64,000 bases of DNA from Prochlorococcus sp. AG-436-C14 (GCA_003209755.1 QCPD01000002.1:1-64000); one strand, 5' to 3'. Numbered from the stretch's first letter, positions 1 to 7,422 are shown. Notes: generated by a model not told the origin, from the letters alone. Numbers and translations: made by a program.

Positions 1-71
1 CCATGATGGCTTTCGTTCTACTAACAGGTATCTACCTAACAACCGGTCAACTTATCCCAGGTGTTATTTAA
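1..71 (+). CDS. hli: High-light-inducible protein, 3' end only
   Basis: Only the last 22 codons lie in the window; the 5' part is outside. The visible residues contain the end of an Hli/ELIP membrane helix and finish with a T-T-G-Q-L-I-P-G-V-I tail, the same tail carried by the next three genes. Hli proteins are single-helix members of the chlorophyll a/b-binding superfamily that bind pigment and protect photosystems or store free chlorophyll under stress in the thylakoid membrane. The stop TAA shares its last base with the ATG of the following hli gene, so the genes are translationally coupled. Confidence 0.85.
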   Translation, partial: MMAFVLLTGIYLTTGQLIPGVI

Positions 72-217
72 TGAAAAATCAAACCACTGAAACCCCAAGG
101 ATCGAAGAAGGCAAAGTAATTGCTGAACGACTCAATGGCTACGCAGCATTTGTTGGATGCTGGGCACTAATCGGTGCATATCTAACAACAGGCCAAATCA
201 TTCCAGGTGTTTTTTAA
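71..217 (+). CDS. hli: High-light-inducible protein (48 aa)
   Basis: A 48-residue protein with the Hli signature: an A-E-R-L-N-G-Y-A-A-F segment (glutamate and asparagine are the pigment ligands and helix-interaction residues of this family) followed by one hydrophobic helix and a G-Q-I-I-P-G-V-F tail. The ATG overlaps the stop of the preceding hli by one base and its own stop overlaps the next ATG in the same way (TAATG), so start choice is firm. Expected to sit in the thylakoid membrane and protect against excess light, nutrient or redox stress. It is too short for automatic 60-codon ORF calls and is easily missed. Confidence 0.9.
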   Translation: MKNQTTETPRIEEGKVIAERLNGYAAFVGCWALIGAYLTTGQIIPGVF

Positions 218-369
218 TGACTACCCAAAACACTCCTAACATCAGCAGAAATATTGATCCTGATAAGTTAACTGCAGAAAGACTTAACGGCTATGCAGCA
301 ATGTTTGGATGCATCGCTCTAATTGGTGCTTATGCAACAACAGGTCAAATTATTCCAGGATTTGTTTAA
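217..369 (+). CDS. hli: High-light-inducible protein (50 aa)
   Basis: A 50-residue Hli protein. The reading frame is open further upstream, but the ATG that overlaps the preceding stop (TAATG) is the natural start. Residues 19-30 carry the L-T-A-E-R-L-N-G-Y-A-A-M core, followed by one transmembrane helix and the tail G-Q-I-I-P-G-F-V. It is closely similar to its upstream neighbour in the core and tail, while the N-terminus is rich in N, T and Q and differs. Part of a four-gene translationally coupled hli array, expected to be co-expressed under light stress. Confidence 0.9.
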   Translation: MTTQNTPNISRNIDPDKLTAERLNGYAAMFGCIALIGAYATTGQIIPGFV

Positions 370-488
370 TGGAAAACAATTTCTGGAAGACGGCTGAAAT
401 AATGAATGGTCGTCTTGCGATGATGGGCCTTCTTGCAGCTGTAGTTAATTACGGATTCACTGGCTGGATTATTCCAGGTTTCGTTTAA
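369..488 (+). CDS. hli: Short high-light-inducible protein (39 aa)
   Basis: The last and shortest member of the array, 39 residues. It has the E-I-M-N-G-R-L-A-M-M-G core typical of Hli/OCP helices (N and R in the N-G-R-L-A-M motif), one hydrophobic stretch and the tail W-I-I-P-G-F-V. The start ATG overlaps the previous stop by one base. The N-G-R-L-A-M form is the more canonical CAB-helix version, whereas the upstream copies have N-G-Y-A-A. No terminator is obvious directly downstream, so the following small gene at 508 may be on the same transcript. Confidence 0.88.
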   Translation: MENNFWKTAEIMNGRLAMMGLLAAVVNYGFTGWIIPGFV

Positions 489-507
489 CCTCTATTCTTT
501 TACTAAA

Positions 508-618
508 ATGGCTTTAAGTTATTGGCTTCGTGCAGAAGTCGACGATCTTCTTAATGAAGATACTTTCTTCGATATTGTAGATTATTCATGTCTCTTAGAA
601 GATACTGATTGGGGCTAA
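508..618 (+). CDS. Small acidic hypothetical protein (36 aa)
   Basis: A 36-codon ORF starting 19 bases after the hli array. The product is acidic (many D and E) with aromatic residues, no membrane segment and no recognised domain; it ends in E-D-T-D-W-G. Short distance and same strand suggest co-transcription with the hli genes. I do not recognise a family. Support is moderate: good spacing, compositional fit to the other small acidic proteins in this region, but the length gives little statistical weight. Confidence 0.45.
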   Translation: MALSYWLRAEVDDLLNEDTFFDIVDYSCLLEDTDWG

Positions 619-635
619 TTATTAAATTTTTGACA

Positions 636-758
636 ATGCAAACAAAAATATTTCGTTGTCAACTTTGCAAAAAAAAATCAACTGAATCTTGGTGGAGTAG
701 AAAGGGATTAATTATGTGTAAGCAATGCTTCGACTATCTCCAGAAAACGAAGATATGA
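636..758 (+). CDS. Small double-CxxC zinc-finger-like protein (40 aa)
   Basis: A 40-residue basic protein with two C-x2-C knuckles, C-Q-L-C at residues 8-11 and C-K-Q-C at 28-31, separated by a W-W-S-R-K-G-L-I-M stretch. This spacing is a classic four-cysteine zinc ribbon or small zinc finger, so a structural zinc and a nucleic-acid or protein contact are plausible, but this is inference. It starts 17 bases after the preceding small ORF on the same strand. No family name recognised. Confidence 0.55.
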   Translation: MQTKIFRCQLCKKKSTESWWSRKGLIMCKQCFDYLQKTKI

Positions 759-914
759 TTAATTGTTTTTTCTCTTTAAACTTTTCAAAACGTTACTGAT
801 ACATTTTTCATTTTAGTTCTCAATTTATAACTTAAATCTATAACAAACTTTTGATCTTGTTAGACCTAATCAAGCAATAATATGTAGGTTGGTTTTTATT
901 ATTAGCCCTTTGAT

Positions 915-1079
915 ATGAACCAACTTACTAAACAGGATAGAAAAGTTTATTGGATTAGATACCTTTCACCTTTAATCGCATTTTTATTTTGCCCTATCAC
1001 GATACTATTCCTTTGGTCTATTTGGTCTGGGCCAGTAGTACAATCTGATTATGAACTTAATGAGGTAATAGAACCCTAG
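915..1079 (+). CDS. Small single-helix membrane protein (54 aa)
   Basis: A 54-codon ORF beginning with a polar, basic stretch (N-Q-L-T-K-Q-D-R-K) followed by one long hydrophobic segment at about residues 17-40 and an acidic tail ending E-V-I-E-P. The positive-inside rule predicts a cytosolic N-terminus. Family not recognised. Proteins of this design are frequent in Prochlorococcus and often turn out to be thylakoid or plasma-membrane accessory peptides. Confidence 0.5.
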   Translation: MNQLTKQDRKVYWIRYLSPLIAFLFCPITILFLWSIWSGPVVQSDYELNEVIEP

Positions 1080-1137
1080 ATTATCTTTGTTTAACTACGT
1101 TGATGTTTTTTTTCATTATTCGAAAACTAATTATATT

Positions 1138-1338
1138 TTAAACATCAATTAAGAATAATTGAGGATTTTTGACATCCATTGTCAAAAGTTTAATAGCATT
1201 TTCTAATTCTTCTTCTGAGAGAAATCCCAATACCTCTGCAGGTTCAAGACCTAATGAGCTGAAGTCGGGTTCTATCCCATATGGTTCTATTTTTTCAATA
1301 CTTCCAACAATATCTTCTAGTTCTTCTAATTCAGTCAT
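1138..1338 (-). CDS. Acidic small hypothetical protein (66 aa)
   Basis: A strongly acidic 66-residue protein; about a quarter of residues are E or D and there is no membrane segment. The C-terminal half has a helix-like pattern (F-L-S-E-E-E-L-E-N-A-I-K-L-L) followed by P-Q-L-F-L-I-D-V. The overlapping plus-strand frame is serine-rich low-complexity and looks like a shadow. It precedes two other minus-strand small genes in the same orientation that could be read from separate promoters. I do not recognise a family. Confidence 0.55.
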   Translation of the reverse strand: MTELEELEDIVGSIEKIEPYGIEPDFSSLGLEPAEVLGFLSEEELENAIKLLTMDVKNPQLFLIDV

Positions 1339-1379
1339 AAAATTTTGTAAGTAGTAAATTTCTTTCTATAAAAAATTAA

Positions 1380-1631
1380 TTAAACCTCAAGTTTAAATCC
1401 CTTATCTAGTAGTTGTTGATATGTGAGTCTTGCTTGAAATGCAAGGATCTCTATCGGCTCTTTATCGTCTCTTTGCATAATGAAATAGTGATTGTTATCA
1501 CCTTTTCTCGCAAAAATGACAATTTCAGAACCTCTTACTAACCTCCAACATTCTTGAGATTTATGCTCTGATAATGGTCCCAAATCCCATGGAGCCTTTT
1601 CAGGATACTTCTCTCTTTTTACCCTTGGCAT
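1380..1631 (-). CDS. Hypothetical protein of the E-K-Y-P-E/P-W-D-L family, copy 1 (83 aa)
   Basis: An 83-residue soluble protein. It is clearly paralogous to the next gene (1696-1947, also 83 residues): both begin with E-K-Y-P-E-x2-P-W-D-L, have a central beta-rich stretch with alternating charged and aromatic residues, and end with A-R-x-T-Y-Q-x-L-x-D-x-G-x-x-L. The conserved ends and variable centre suggest a small folded domain. No function is recognised. The pair looks like a tandem duplication. Confidence 0.65.
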   Translation of the reverse strand: MPRVKREKYPEKAPWDLGPLSEHKSQECWRLVRGSEIVIFARKGDNNHYFIMQRDDKEPIEILAFQARLTYQQLLDKGFKLEV

Positions 1632-1695
1632 GTATTAAAAGTCAATATATTCAGCCTACACTTATGCTCTTCAACGTCAAGAATTAGTTTTTTAA

Positions 1696-1947
1696 TCAGG
1701 AAAAGGCAGCCAAAGAATATCCCTCGTCAAATAATCTTTGATAAGTAAATCTAGCTTCATATTCCTTATATGCCTTCCTTTTTCCATCATTTTTTTGTAT
1801 GTATACATAATTATCGTTAATACGACTCCTTGTAAATGTATAAACTATGTCTGCCTTTGATAGTATCCATTGAATTGATTTGTTTTTACGTTGATCGATA
1901 TTTAAATCCCATGGGATATTCTCAGGATATTTCTCTGTTATTGTCAT
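1696..1947 (-). CDS. Hypothetical protein of the E-K-Y-P-E/P-W-D-L family, copy 2 (83 aa)
   Basis: Second member of a tandem pair with the gene at 1380-1631. It has the same length and the same conserved N-terminal (E-K-Y-P-E-N-I-P-W-D-L) and C-terminal (A-R-F-T-Y-Q-R-L-F-D-E-G-Y-S-L) blocks, with divergent residues between them. This copy lies upstream in the direction of transcription. No signal peptide or membrane helix. Function unknown; conservation between copies supports both as real genes. Confidence 0.65.
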   Translation of the reverse strand: MTITEKYPENIPWDLNIDQRKNKSIQWILSKADIVYTFTRSRINDNYVYIQKNDGKRKAYKEYEARFTYQRLFDEGYSLAAFS

Positions 1948-2312
1948 TTGATTGGGAGTGTTTATTTAAATTATTGCATTAAAGCCTTGTCGACATGAGA
2001 ATAAATACTGAGTTTGTTTCTGTTATATCTATTTGATTATGCATTATTAAATTTCTGCATATCTGTGTTTAGCTAATTAACAAAATATCTAAGTATCTAA
2101 TTAAAATTATTCTCTTGATTAAATTTATGTGATTATTTTAATTTACCTGTAATTTGATCAGGATTTGAACTTAATCCTCTCTCAGGCATATATTTCTAGT
2201 CTTGGCGATTTATTTGATTACCATTGCTTTCTTTTTATGGCAATTCTCATTTTTGACATAATCGCTAATTTTATTTCCTTGATTCCTTAAGAAAAGAAGT
2301 TAATGAGGCGAC
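1948..2312. other. AT-rich intergenic region
   Basis: About 365 bases between the minus-strand pair and the plus-strand ligase-like gene. I see no ORF with coding character, tRNA or clear hairpin terminator. It should hold the divergent promoters for both sides, but no confident -35/-10 pair was picked. Confidence 0.4.
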
Positions 2313-2945
2313 TTGGCCGAACATTTTCCTATTGATATAAATATGAGGTTACTTGGACTTGATAAAGATTGTTTTTCAAGCTGGTGGGCTAAGTTACCAG
2401 AAGGATCAACTATGGTTGTCCAACCAAAAATAGATGGTTGCGCTGTAGGACTTAGATATAAATATGGTCAATTAGTAGATGCCTATTCTCGTGAGGATAA
2501 TGAAATTATTGAAAATATTAGGAATATCAATGCTATTCCTTTGAGTATTGATGACTCCTTAAAAGTTGAGGTTGAGTTGGAGGGCGTTTTATATTCTCCT
2601 ACTTCTAATTCCAAGATCTCAATAGAACAATTGTTATCAAACTCAATCTCAAAAATTGATAGTAATACCTCTCTTTTATTTTTTGCATTCCAAATTTTTA
2701 GCTCTAACAGTGATGAGTTGTCAGATTTAACTCAACTTCAAAAATGGGGATTTGAAGTCCCTATCACTCTAAGAACTGATGACCCTAGTCAGGTCAAAAG
2801 ATGGCATTCTCAATGGATCAAGAATGAATTGTTTTCAAATCTTCCTACCAATGGAATCGTCGCTAAATGCAATTCATCCTTGACTAAGAATATTTTAGGT
2901 GTAAGTCCTTCTTCTCCAAATTGGGCTTTGGCTTTAACTAGATAA
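2313..2945 (+). CDS. Stand-alone NAD+-DNA-ligase-type adenylation domain protein (210 aa)
   Basis: The protein aligns by eye to the nucleotidyltransferase domain of bacterial LigA: Q-P-K-I-D-G at 37-42 (motif I, K39 the adenylated lysine), S-R-E-D at 59-62 in place of T-R-G-D-G, I-R-N-I-N-A-I-P-L at 69-77 (LigA V-R-T-I-x-A-I-P-L), L-E-G-V-L-Y at 89-94 (LigA V-R-G-E-V-F), F-F-A-F at 123-126, N-G-I-V-A-K at 180-185 (motif IV, D-G-V-V-x-K) and W-A-L-A at 204-207 (motif V). It lacks domain Ia, OB-fold, zinc finger, HhH and BRCT, so it is about one third of a normal ligase. The catalytic glutamate of motif III appears as V92, the motif IV aspartate as N180 and the motif V lysine is missing, so sealing activity is doubtful. 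Start TTG at 2313; ATG at 2343 is an alternative. Confidence 0.75.
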   Translation: MAEHFPIDINMRLLGLDKDCFSSWWAKLPEGSTMVVQPKIDGCAVGLRYKYGQLVDAYSREDNEIIENIRNINAIPLSIDDSLKVEVELEGVLYSPTSNSKISIEQLLSNSISKIDSNTSLLFFAFQIFSSNSDELSDLTQLQKWGFEVPITLRTDDPSQVKRWHSQWIKNELFSNLPTNGIVAKCNSSLTKNILGVSPSSPNWALALTR

Positions 2946-3082
2946 CTGTTTGAATATGTATTCTCATCATCAATTTGTGCAGTTTATGTTTTTTTGTTAG
3001 TAGTTTCATTCACTTACGCTTACTGATATTGCCAACAGAGGAGAATGAAAATATTCTTTATTTAATTATTCTCTTATTAATA

Positions 3083-3253
3083 ATGCCCTTTACCGATAAG
3101 CAAATGTTTGAAGCTATAGAGACAAATGGTGACGTGAAAGATTGCTTTGAAAAAATTACCGTGGCATGCAGGGAATTAAAAAGCAAGACAGGCTGCCCTA
3201 ATGATGATGTTGACCGTTTTCTTGAATTTACAATAGGAAAGTGGTCTGACTAA
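3083..3253 (+). CDS. Small I-x3-C-x2-L-x3-T-x-C family protein, copy A (56 aa)
   Basis: A 56-residue soluble protein whose ATG at 3083 is preferred over the open frame upstream. It contains I-T-V-A-C-R-E-L-K-S-K-T-G-C-P followed by a helical tail. The pattern I-x3-C-x2-L-x3-T-x-C recurs exactly in two other genes here (14227-14415 and 20377-20547) and loosely in a fourth (61451-61672). The two cysteines could form a disulphide or bind a metal. Function unknown; the dispersed paralogy supports it as a real gene. Confidence 0.65.
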   Translation: MPFTDKQMFEAIETNGDVKDCFEKITVACRELKSKTGCPNDDVDRFLEFTIGKWSD

Positions 3254-3430
3254 TATTAAATGCCCTATTTATTTGTTTTCAGCAATAACTGCATTTCCCA
3301 ATAGGCTTAATCTATATATTTTAATTTTGATCTCTATTGTTAAAACAACACTTTTTTAGAAAATGGTTTGTATAGTAATTCACTCATCTGTTTGAATAGC
3401 TCATAATGATATGTTTATTTGATTAAGATA

Positions 3431-3676
3431 ATGAATGTTTTTTATTCAAAAATCTATTTAGGACTTCTTGCCTTAGGTTTTACTACACTATCTATTCAAT
3501 TATTCCCTATCTCCAAGCAAGCATCAAGCTGGAATCGATGCATAAGAAAAACATCGGAGACATTGAGTCAAGTTAAAGCTGTTAAGAAAATGAATGATGA
3601 GAGTAAAGAAGTTTTATCAGTCATGATATGTAATGGTGCTGTATTTGAACCCAAAATTAAGGCGAATATCCAATAA
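3431..3676 (+). CDS. Small exported two-cysteine protein (81 aa)
   Basis: The ATG at 3431 gives 81 residues (a TTG at 3419 would add four). An N-terminal hydrophobic helix (about residues 6-25) resembles an uncleaved signal anchor or signal peptide, followed by a mature part with S-W-N-R-C-I-R-K-T and, about 37 residues later, M-I-C-N-G-A-V. The same arrangement, N-x-C-I-x-K-T then C-N-G-G, occurs in the gene at 19005-19256. Likely periplasmic or thylakoid-lumenal with one disulphide. No known function recognised. Confidence 0.6.
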   Translation: MNVFYSKIYLGLLALGFTTLSIQLFPISKQASSWNRCIRKTSETLSQVKAVKKMNDESKEVLSVMICNGAVFEPKIKANIQ

Positions 3677-4314
3677 ATTGTCGTCATTTATTTCTAGAAG
3701 ATTTGATTTCACACCATTTTTAAGAAATTACGTTCTATAGTTTTTAGTCTGATTTAAGAATAATAATAAATCTCTAGGAAAGGTTCAAAGTAATTGTTTG
3801 TTGTTGATACTAGGAATTTAATAGAGTTCCAAATAATCCAGTAAATGCTAAAGGATGAATATAGAAACAATACAAATCACAGGATCTTTGGACAGATTCA
3901 TTTTTTGTTGTAATAAGTAATTTTATTCTCATTCATGCCTAACAAATATTCAAAAGTATAGCTTTATATCCTTAACGATTTGATTGAATGAAGTTTCCAA
4001 TTTGCCCATAGCTGTCTATAAGGTCGTATAGATTTTTCCTTATTTTATAAAATTATCTTGCTATTGCTGGCGATTGAGGGTTTTCTAATAGATAAATGAT
4101 CGACCAAATCATTTATTTTATTACTTGCCAAAAAGAATTTTTCCTATAAATCAATGCCTTCAACCTTGAACAATATTCCATAAAACCTTGAATTCCTGAG
4201 TTTAATCTAGGGGCTTTGTTCCCATAACTTTTAGCTTTAATGTCTTGGACTAATGTAAATATTGTTAGTTTGTTAATTATAAGTTAGTATTATAAGTACA
4301 ACCATTTATTTATC
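3677..4314. other. Intergenic region upstream of cyAbrB
   Basis: About 640 AT-rich bases. The only coding candidate seen is the 40-codon minus-strand ORF at 3810-3932, listed separately. The rest has no convincing ORF, tRNA or hairpin. The last 100 bases should hold the cyAbrB promoter; A/T-rich hexamers are present but not decisive. Confidence 0.4.
3810..3932 (-). CDS. Possible small protein (40 aa)
   Basis: A 40-codon ORF in an otherwise empty spacer. The second half reads R-S-C-D-L-Y-C-F-Y-I-H-P-L-A-F-T-G-L-F-G-T-L-L-N-S, which has protein-like amphipathic and aromatic character with two cysteines, unlike the surrounding AT-rich translation. Start ATG at 3932 is chosen because it is the first in frame. 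No family recognised, no neighbour on the same strand, so this is a tentative call; it may also be a remnant of a longer gene. Confidence 0.3.
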   Translation of the reverse strand: MRIKLLITTKNESVQRSCDLYCFYIHPLAFTGLFGTLLNS

Positions 4315-4671
4315 ATGCTCACTGGTAAGGATTTATTAGCCAAGGTCAAAGACTTGGGAGATGTCTCAAAATCTGATCTTGTTAAAGCTTGTGGATATGT
4401 TTCCACTAAGAAAGGAGGCGGAGAGCGTCTTAACTACACTGCTTTTTACGAAGCACTTCTGGAGGCTAAAGGTGTAAACCTAGCAGCAGAAAGTGCTGGT
4501 GGTATTGGTAAAGGTGGAAGAAAGCTAAGTTATGTAGCTACCGTTCAAGGAAATGGAAACCTATTGATAGGAAAGGCCTATACAGCTCTTTTAGATCTCA
4601 AGCCTGGCGATAATTTTGAGATTAAGATGGGCCGTAAAGGTTTCCGTTTGGTTCCAGAAGGCGAAGGTTAA
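4315..4671 (+). CDS. AbrB-like transcriptional regulator (cyAbrB)
   Basis: A 118-residue protein that matches the cyanobacterial AbrB family throughout: N-terminal M-L-T-G-K-D-L-L-A-K-V, the L-V-K-A-C-G-Y-V-S-T-K-K stretch around residues 23-33, a glycine-rich linker at 78-88 and a C-terminal swapped-hairpin-like region with V-Q-G-N-G-N-L-L-I-G-K-A-Y and L-K-P-G-D-x-F-E-I-K. CyAbrB proteins bind DNA and tune carbon/nitrogen balance genes. In contrast to classical AbrB, the DNA-binding region is at the C-terminus. Monocistronic here, followed by a strong terminator at 4706. Higher GC and regular codon use than the flanks indicates high expression. Confidence 0.9.
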   Translation: MLTGKDLLAKVKDLGDVSKSDLVKACGYVSTKKGGGERLNYTAFYEALLEAKGVNLAAESAGGIGKGGRKLSYVATVQGNGNLLIGKAYTALLDLKPGDNFEIKMGRKGFRLVPEGEG

Positions 4672-4705
4672 TCCCAAAAAAACTGAATTAAAAAATTTAG
4701 ATTTA

Positions 4706-4740
4706 GCCGAGAAGCATATCTGCCTCTCGGCTTTTTTTTT
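4706..4740 (+). terminator. Rho-independent terminator of cyAbrB
   Basis: A G/C-rich inverted repeat G-C-C-G-A-G-A with T-C-T-C-G-G-C, extendable inside by gca/tgc, followed by nine to ten T residues. It stands 35 bases after the cyAbrB stop. Confidence 0.9.
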
Positions 4741-5947
4741 AATAAATTTTCCTAGTTAAATTTGTCTGATTATTCGTCTATATTTTATTTACCGAGTAAG
4801 ATATTTCTTCTCTTTTTCACAGCGTTTTCAATTTTTCCTATAAAGTATTCTTCTTTTTTACAGACATTTGTTTTTGAGTTTTGTTGAATTTTTGTTTTTC
4901 CCCCTCAAATAGCAATTACATATACCTTTCTGAATTAACGTTTTTTTCTATTTTCATGATTCTTTCTCTTGTGAATTTTATATCTTATCCTTTTTGTTTT
5001 TGTTTGATTCTGGTCTTGACAAGATTTTGGATCTATAATTTATAATCGCTCACATTTTAGATTAATCCTCTTCTAGCAAAAAGTTTTTGTGCCCAATACA
5101 GCTTTTATATGGCCAGGTATACACTCTTTTTTATCTTGGCCTTAATTAATTATATTCAATTTCGACATCTAATTTCGTTATCCTTATGACCTACACGAGT
5201 CTTAAATTCTTGTTTGATCCGCCTTATGACGTAATTGTTACTAATACTTCGGACTTAATGATTTAAGTGGTCGATATATTTTTATTGAGCTTGTATTGCC
5301 ATTATCTATTTTTGTAGCACTAATTCTTACTCTGTATGTGGATTAACTTGGATACCTTTTTAAAGTATTAAGAGTGATATGGGGCACAGTTTCGAGGTTA
5401 TTAAAAAGGATTTTCTCGAAAAAGTTCACTTTTAATTAATTTTTAAGAGTAAATTACTCTTTGATTAGCCTCCTTCGACATTTTTCTAATAACTAAACAT
5501 CATTTTATTTTTTTGTTTTAGCTTGGATTCCGTAATATATTGACAAACCAATCAAAAGAATAACCAGTAATGAAGTGCTATTTCCTAGGATTTCTATAAG
5601 CATCTTTAGCTAGATCTTTAAAATCTTATTTTACCTATTTACTCTCTTACAACGTCTTGGATCTATTCTCTCATCAACTGCTGTTACAAATGGAATAAAT
5701 AACTGACTTTTTTATTAAAATTTCACTTCTACATCTTGAAATTTCATAGCAAACTCAGGGTAGAATTTTTGGTAATTAAAGAAGCTTCTTAAAGAATTAA
5801 AATTGATCAATACTATTACTGCCTCTAGGTTGATATTTATAATTTTGATTGAGAAATGACTCGTTTATTAGATTTTGATTTTATCAAATGCTTTAAGTTT
5901 AAAAATTTACCAATTATAAATTTATGAAATCAGCTAATAAAACAAAT
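4741..5947. other. Long AT-rich spacer with one possible small gene
   Basis: A 1.2-kb stretch with many stops in all frames. The only acceptable ORF is a 32-codon membrane peptide at 5505-5603 (minus). On the minus strand near 5650-5720 a frame reads L-F-I-P-F-V-T-A-V-D-E-R-I-D-P-R-R-C-K before a stop, but it has no start codon and follows an in-frame stop, so it looks like the 3' remnant of a decayed gene. No repeat, tRNA or strong hairpin found. Confidence 0.45.
5505..5603 (-). CDS. Possible single-helix membrane peptide (32 aa)
   Basis: A 32-codon ORF: short polar N-terminus, a hydrophobic helix of about 18 residues (S-L-L-V-I-L-L-I-G-L-S-I-Y-Y-G) and a basic tail Q-A-K-T-K-K. The size and topology are those of tiny photosystem or cytochrome-complex subunits and of many unknown Prochlorococcus peptides. 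No specific match recognised. Called because the composition stands out from the surrounding noncoding DNA. Confidence 0.35.
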   Translation of the reverse strand: MLIEILGNSTSLLVILLIGLSIYYGIQAKTKK

Positions 5948-6349
5948 TTAATAAAATTGAGTATTTTCGCTAACTGGTTGCCATACCTTCCCTTTTACCG
6001 TCAGTGATAATCTTCGACCCCATAAAAGGAATGGGAATAAAAAATTAGTTCTCTTGTTAGAGGTGAAAATAATTCGAATTACTTCTAAGAGGGAGTCGCT
6101 TGGCTCTTTAATCTCTGAGCAAATCCAATTTATTGCATCAGCTCCATGCATTATAGTTTCGTTATTAAGGAGGATTGCCCCTTTGTTCAAATCATAGCCT
6201 TGATTATAGAGTTGAGATAATAAAGCTAGATTATTTCTACCATCTAAAATTTCTAATTCAGGAAGATTGCTTTTTAATTCAAGTAATTGGGCAAAATGTT
6301 TGCAAAATGGACACTCTCCATCAAATATAAATAAACTTTTGTGTGACAT
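5948..6349 (-). CDS. DCC family thiol-disulphide oxidoreductase-like protein (DUF393)
   Basis: A 133-residue protein with the DCC signature at the N-terminus, F-D-G-E-C-P-F-C-K-H-F (C13 and C16), and further family features: I-L-D-G-R-N-N, a G-A-I-L-L-N-N strand and H-G-A-D-A-I-N-W-I near residues 68-77. DCC proteins have a thioredoxin-like fold and a C-x2-C motif preceded by D-G; redox substrates are mostly unknown. No signal peptide, so probably cytosolic. Isolated gene with long noncoding DNA on both sides. Confidence 0.85.
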   Translation of the reverse strand: MSHKSLFIFDGECPFCKHFAQLLELKSNLPELEILDGRNNLALLSQLYNQGYDLNKGAILLNNETIMHGADAINWICSEIKEPSDSLLEVIRIIFTSNKRTNFLFPFLLWGRRLSLTVKGKVWQPVSENTQFY

Positions 6350-6645
6350 GATTATTTAATGTTGAATATATTTTACAAACAATTTGTCTGTAAACGTGAC
6401 TGCCTAAGCAGAAAAAAAATTTAGAATAAAAAATCTGGAATGATTAAGTTATTCAATCAGATAATACTTGCTTACTTCTCTGCTTCGAAAAATGCCATTT
6501 TTATCTTAATATATATTTGAAAATTATGAATATGCTAAATCTTTTGCTGATTAGTTTTTTATCAGTATCTAAAATATTGATTTTATTAACTTATACTTTT
6601 AGTTAATAACTTATTTATATTATATTTAAAGATAGATTTTAAGTC

Positions 6646-6819
6646 TTAATTTTTGAAAACATTGCTTTTTACATTCTCTTCTTGTATCTGAGGTCGTAAT
6701 AATGACATAGGAAGTGCTGTTACTACTGCGAATGAAAGAAGAAGAATCAAATCTGTCGTGAAGTGACTTATACCTAGTTCTGAGTGTGCAAGAGCAAAGT
6801 TTAGAAATGACATTTTCAT
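6646..6819 (-). CDS. Small membrane protein (57 aa)
   Basis: A 57-codon minus-strand ORF, missed by a 60-codon cut-off. It has a short N-terminus (M-K-M-S-F-L-N-F-A-L-A-H-S), one hydrophobic segment at about residues 23-43 (L-I-L-L-L-S-F-A-V-V-T-A-L-P) and a polar tail with E-E-N-V-K-S-N. A second ATG two codons in is equally likely as start. Family not recognised; the composition is clearly protein-like. Confidence 0.5.
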   Translation of the reverse strand: MKMSFLNFALAHSELGISHFTTDLILLLSFAVVTALPMSLLRPQIQEENVKSNVFKN

Positions 6820-7422
6820 TTTTTTAACACTAATACCAATTATAATTTATTTTGTATATAAATTTATTTTATGTAGTAAAAATTATTGCTAAAATACAAT
6901 AGGTTTTTACTAATATTAGAGAATTATATTACCATTCATTCATATTTAACCTTTTAATCAGTTGTTGGTGGTAAAGCCCACTTGAATTGAGATTTCTATA
7001 TTATTTGAAATGTATATTTCATTGGAACGATTTGTTTCTAGGGAATATTATGTTGAAAAACCTTGCCTATGTTCGTTATTCAAATGCGTCAATCATCCTT
7101 GATTGGCCTATCTGTTTGGGTGCACTCATCTTTTTATTCTTTGCGGGATCTTGATATTTCAGAATCAGATTTGGGAGGAAGAAGACTATTTAACAAGCAA
7201 AATGGCACAAATGGAAAGCTTCGGCCATTAAGGCAAATAAAAGTGATTTAATTGGAATTTACCCAACATCAAAAAAATAACAAATTATATTTTTTCTCTA
7301 TATCTCTAGAATTGACCTGAATTTTTGTTTATGGATGGTTTTTGGGTTTAACATAATTCTTGCTTGTGGAGTAGAAAACAGATAAAAAGAGAGAATACTT
7401 GATTTAGCTCTTTAATTCAGAT
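6820..7422. other. Intergenic region with no supported gene
   Basis: About 600 bases upstream of the DUF2130 gene. A plus-strand frame at 7063-7251 is open but its product has no convincing character, and an overlapping frame from 7050 encodes a 34-codon hydrophobic peptide; neither is called. No terminator or RNA found. Confidence 0.35.

Noticed and set aside
7063-7251. 62-codon plus-strand open frame before the DUF2130 gene
   Set aside because: The product has no domain, helix or family character and overlaps another hydrophobic frame; it looks like chance openness.
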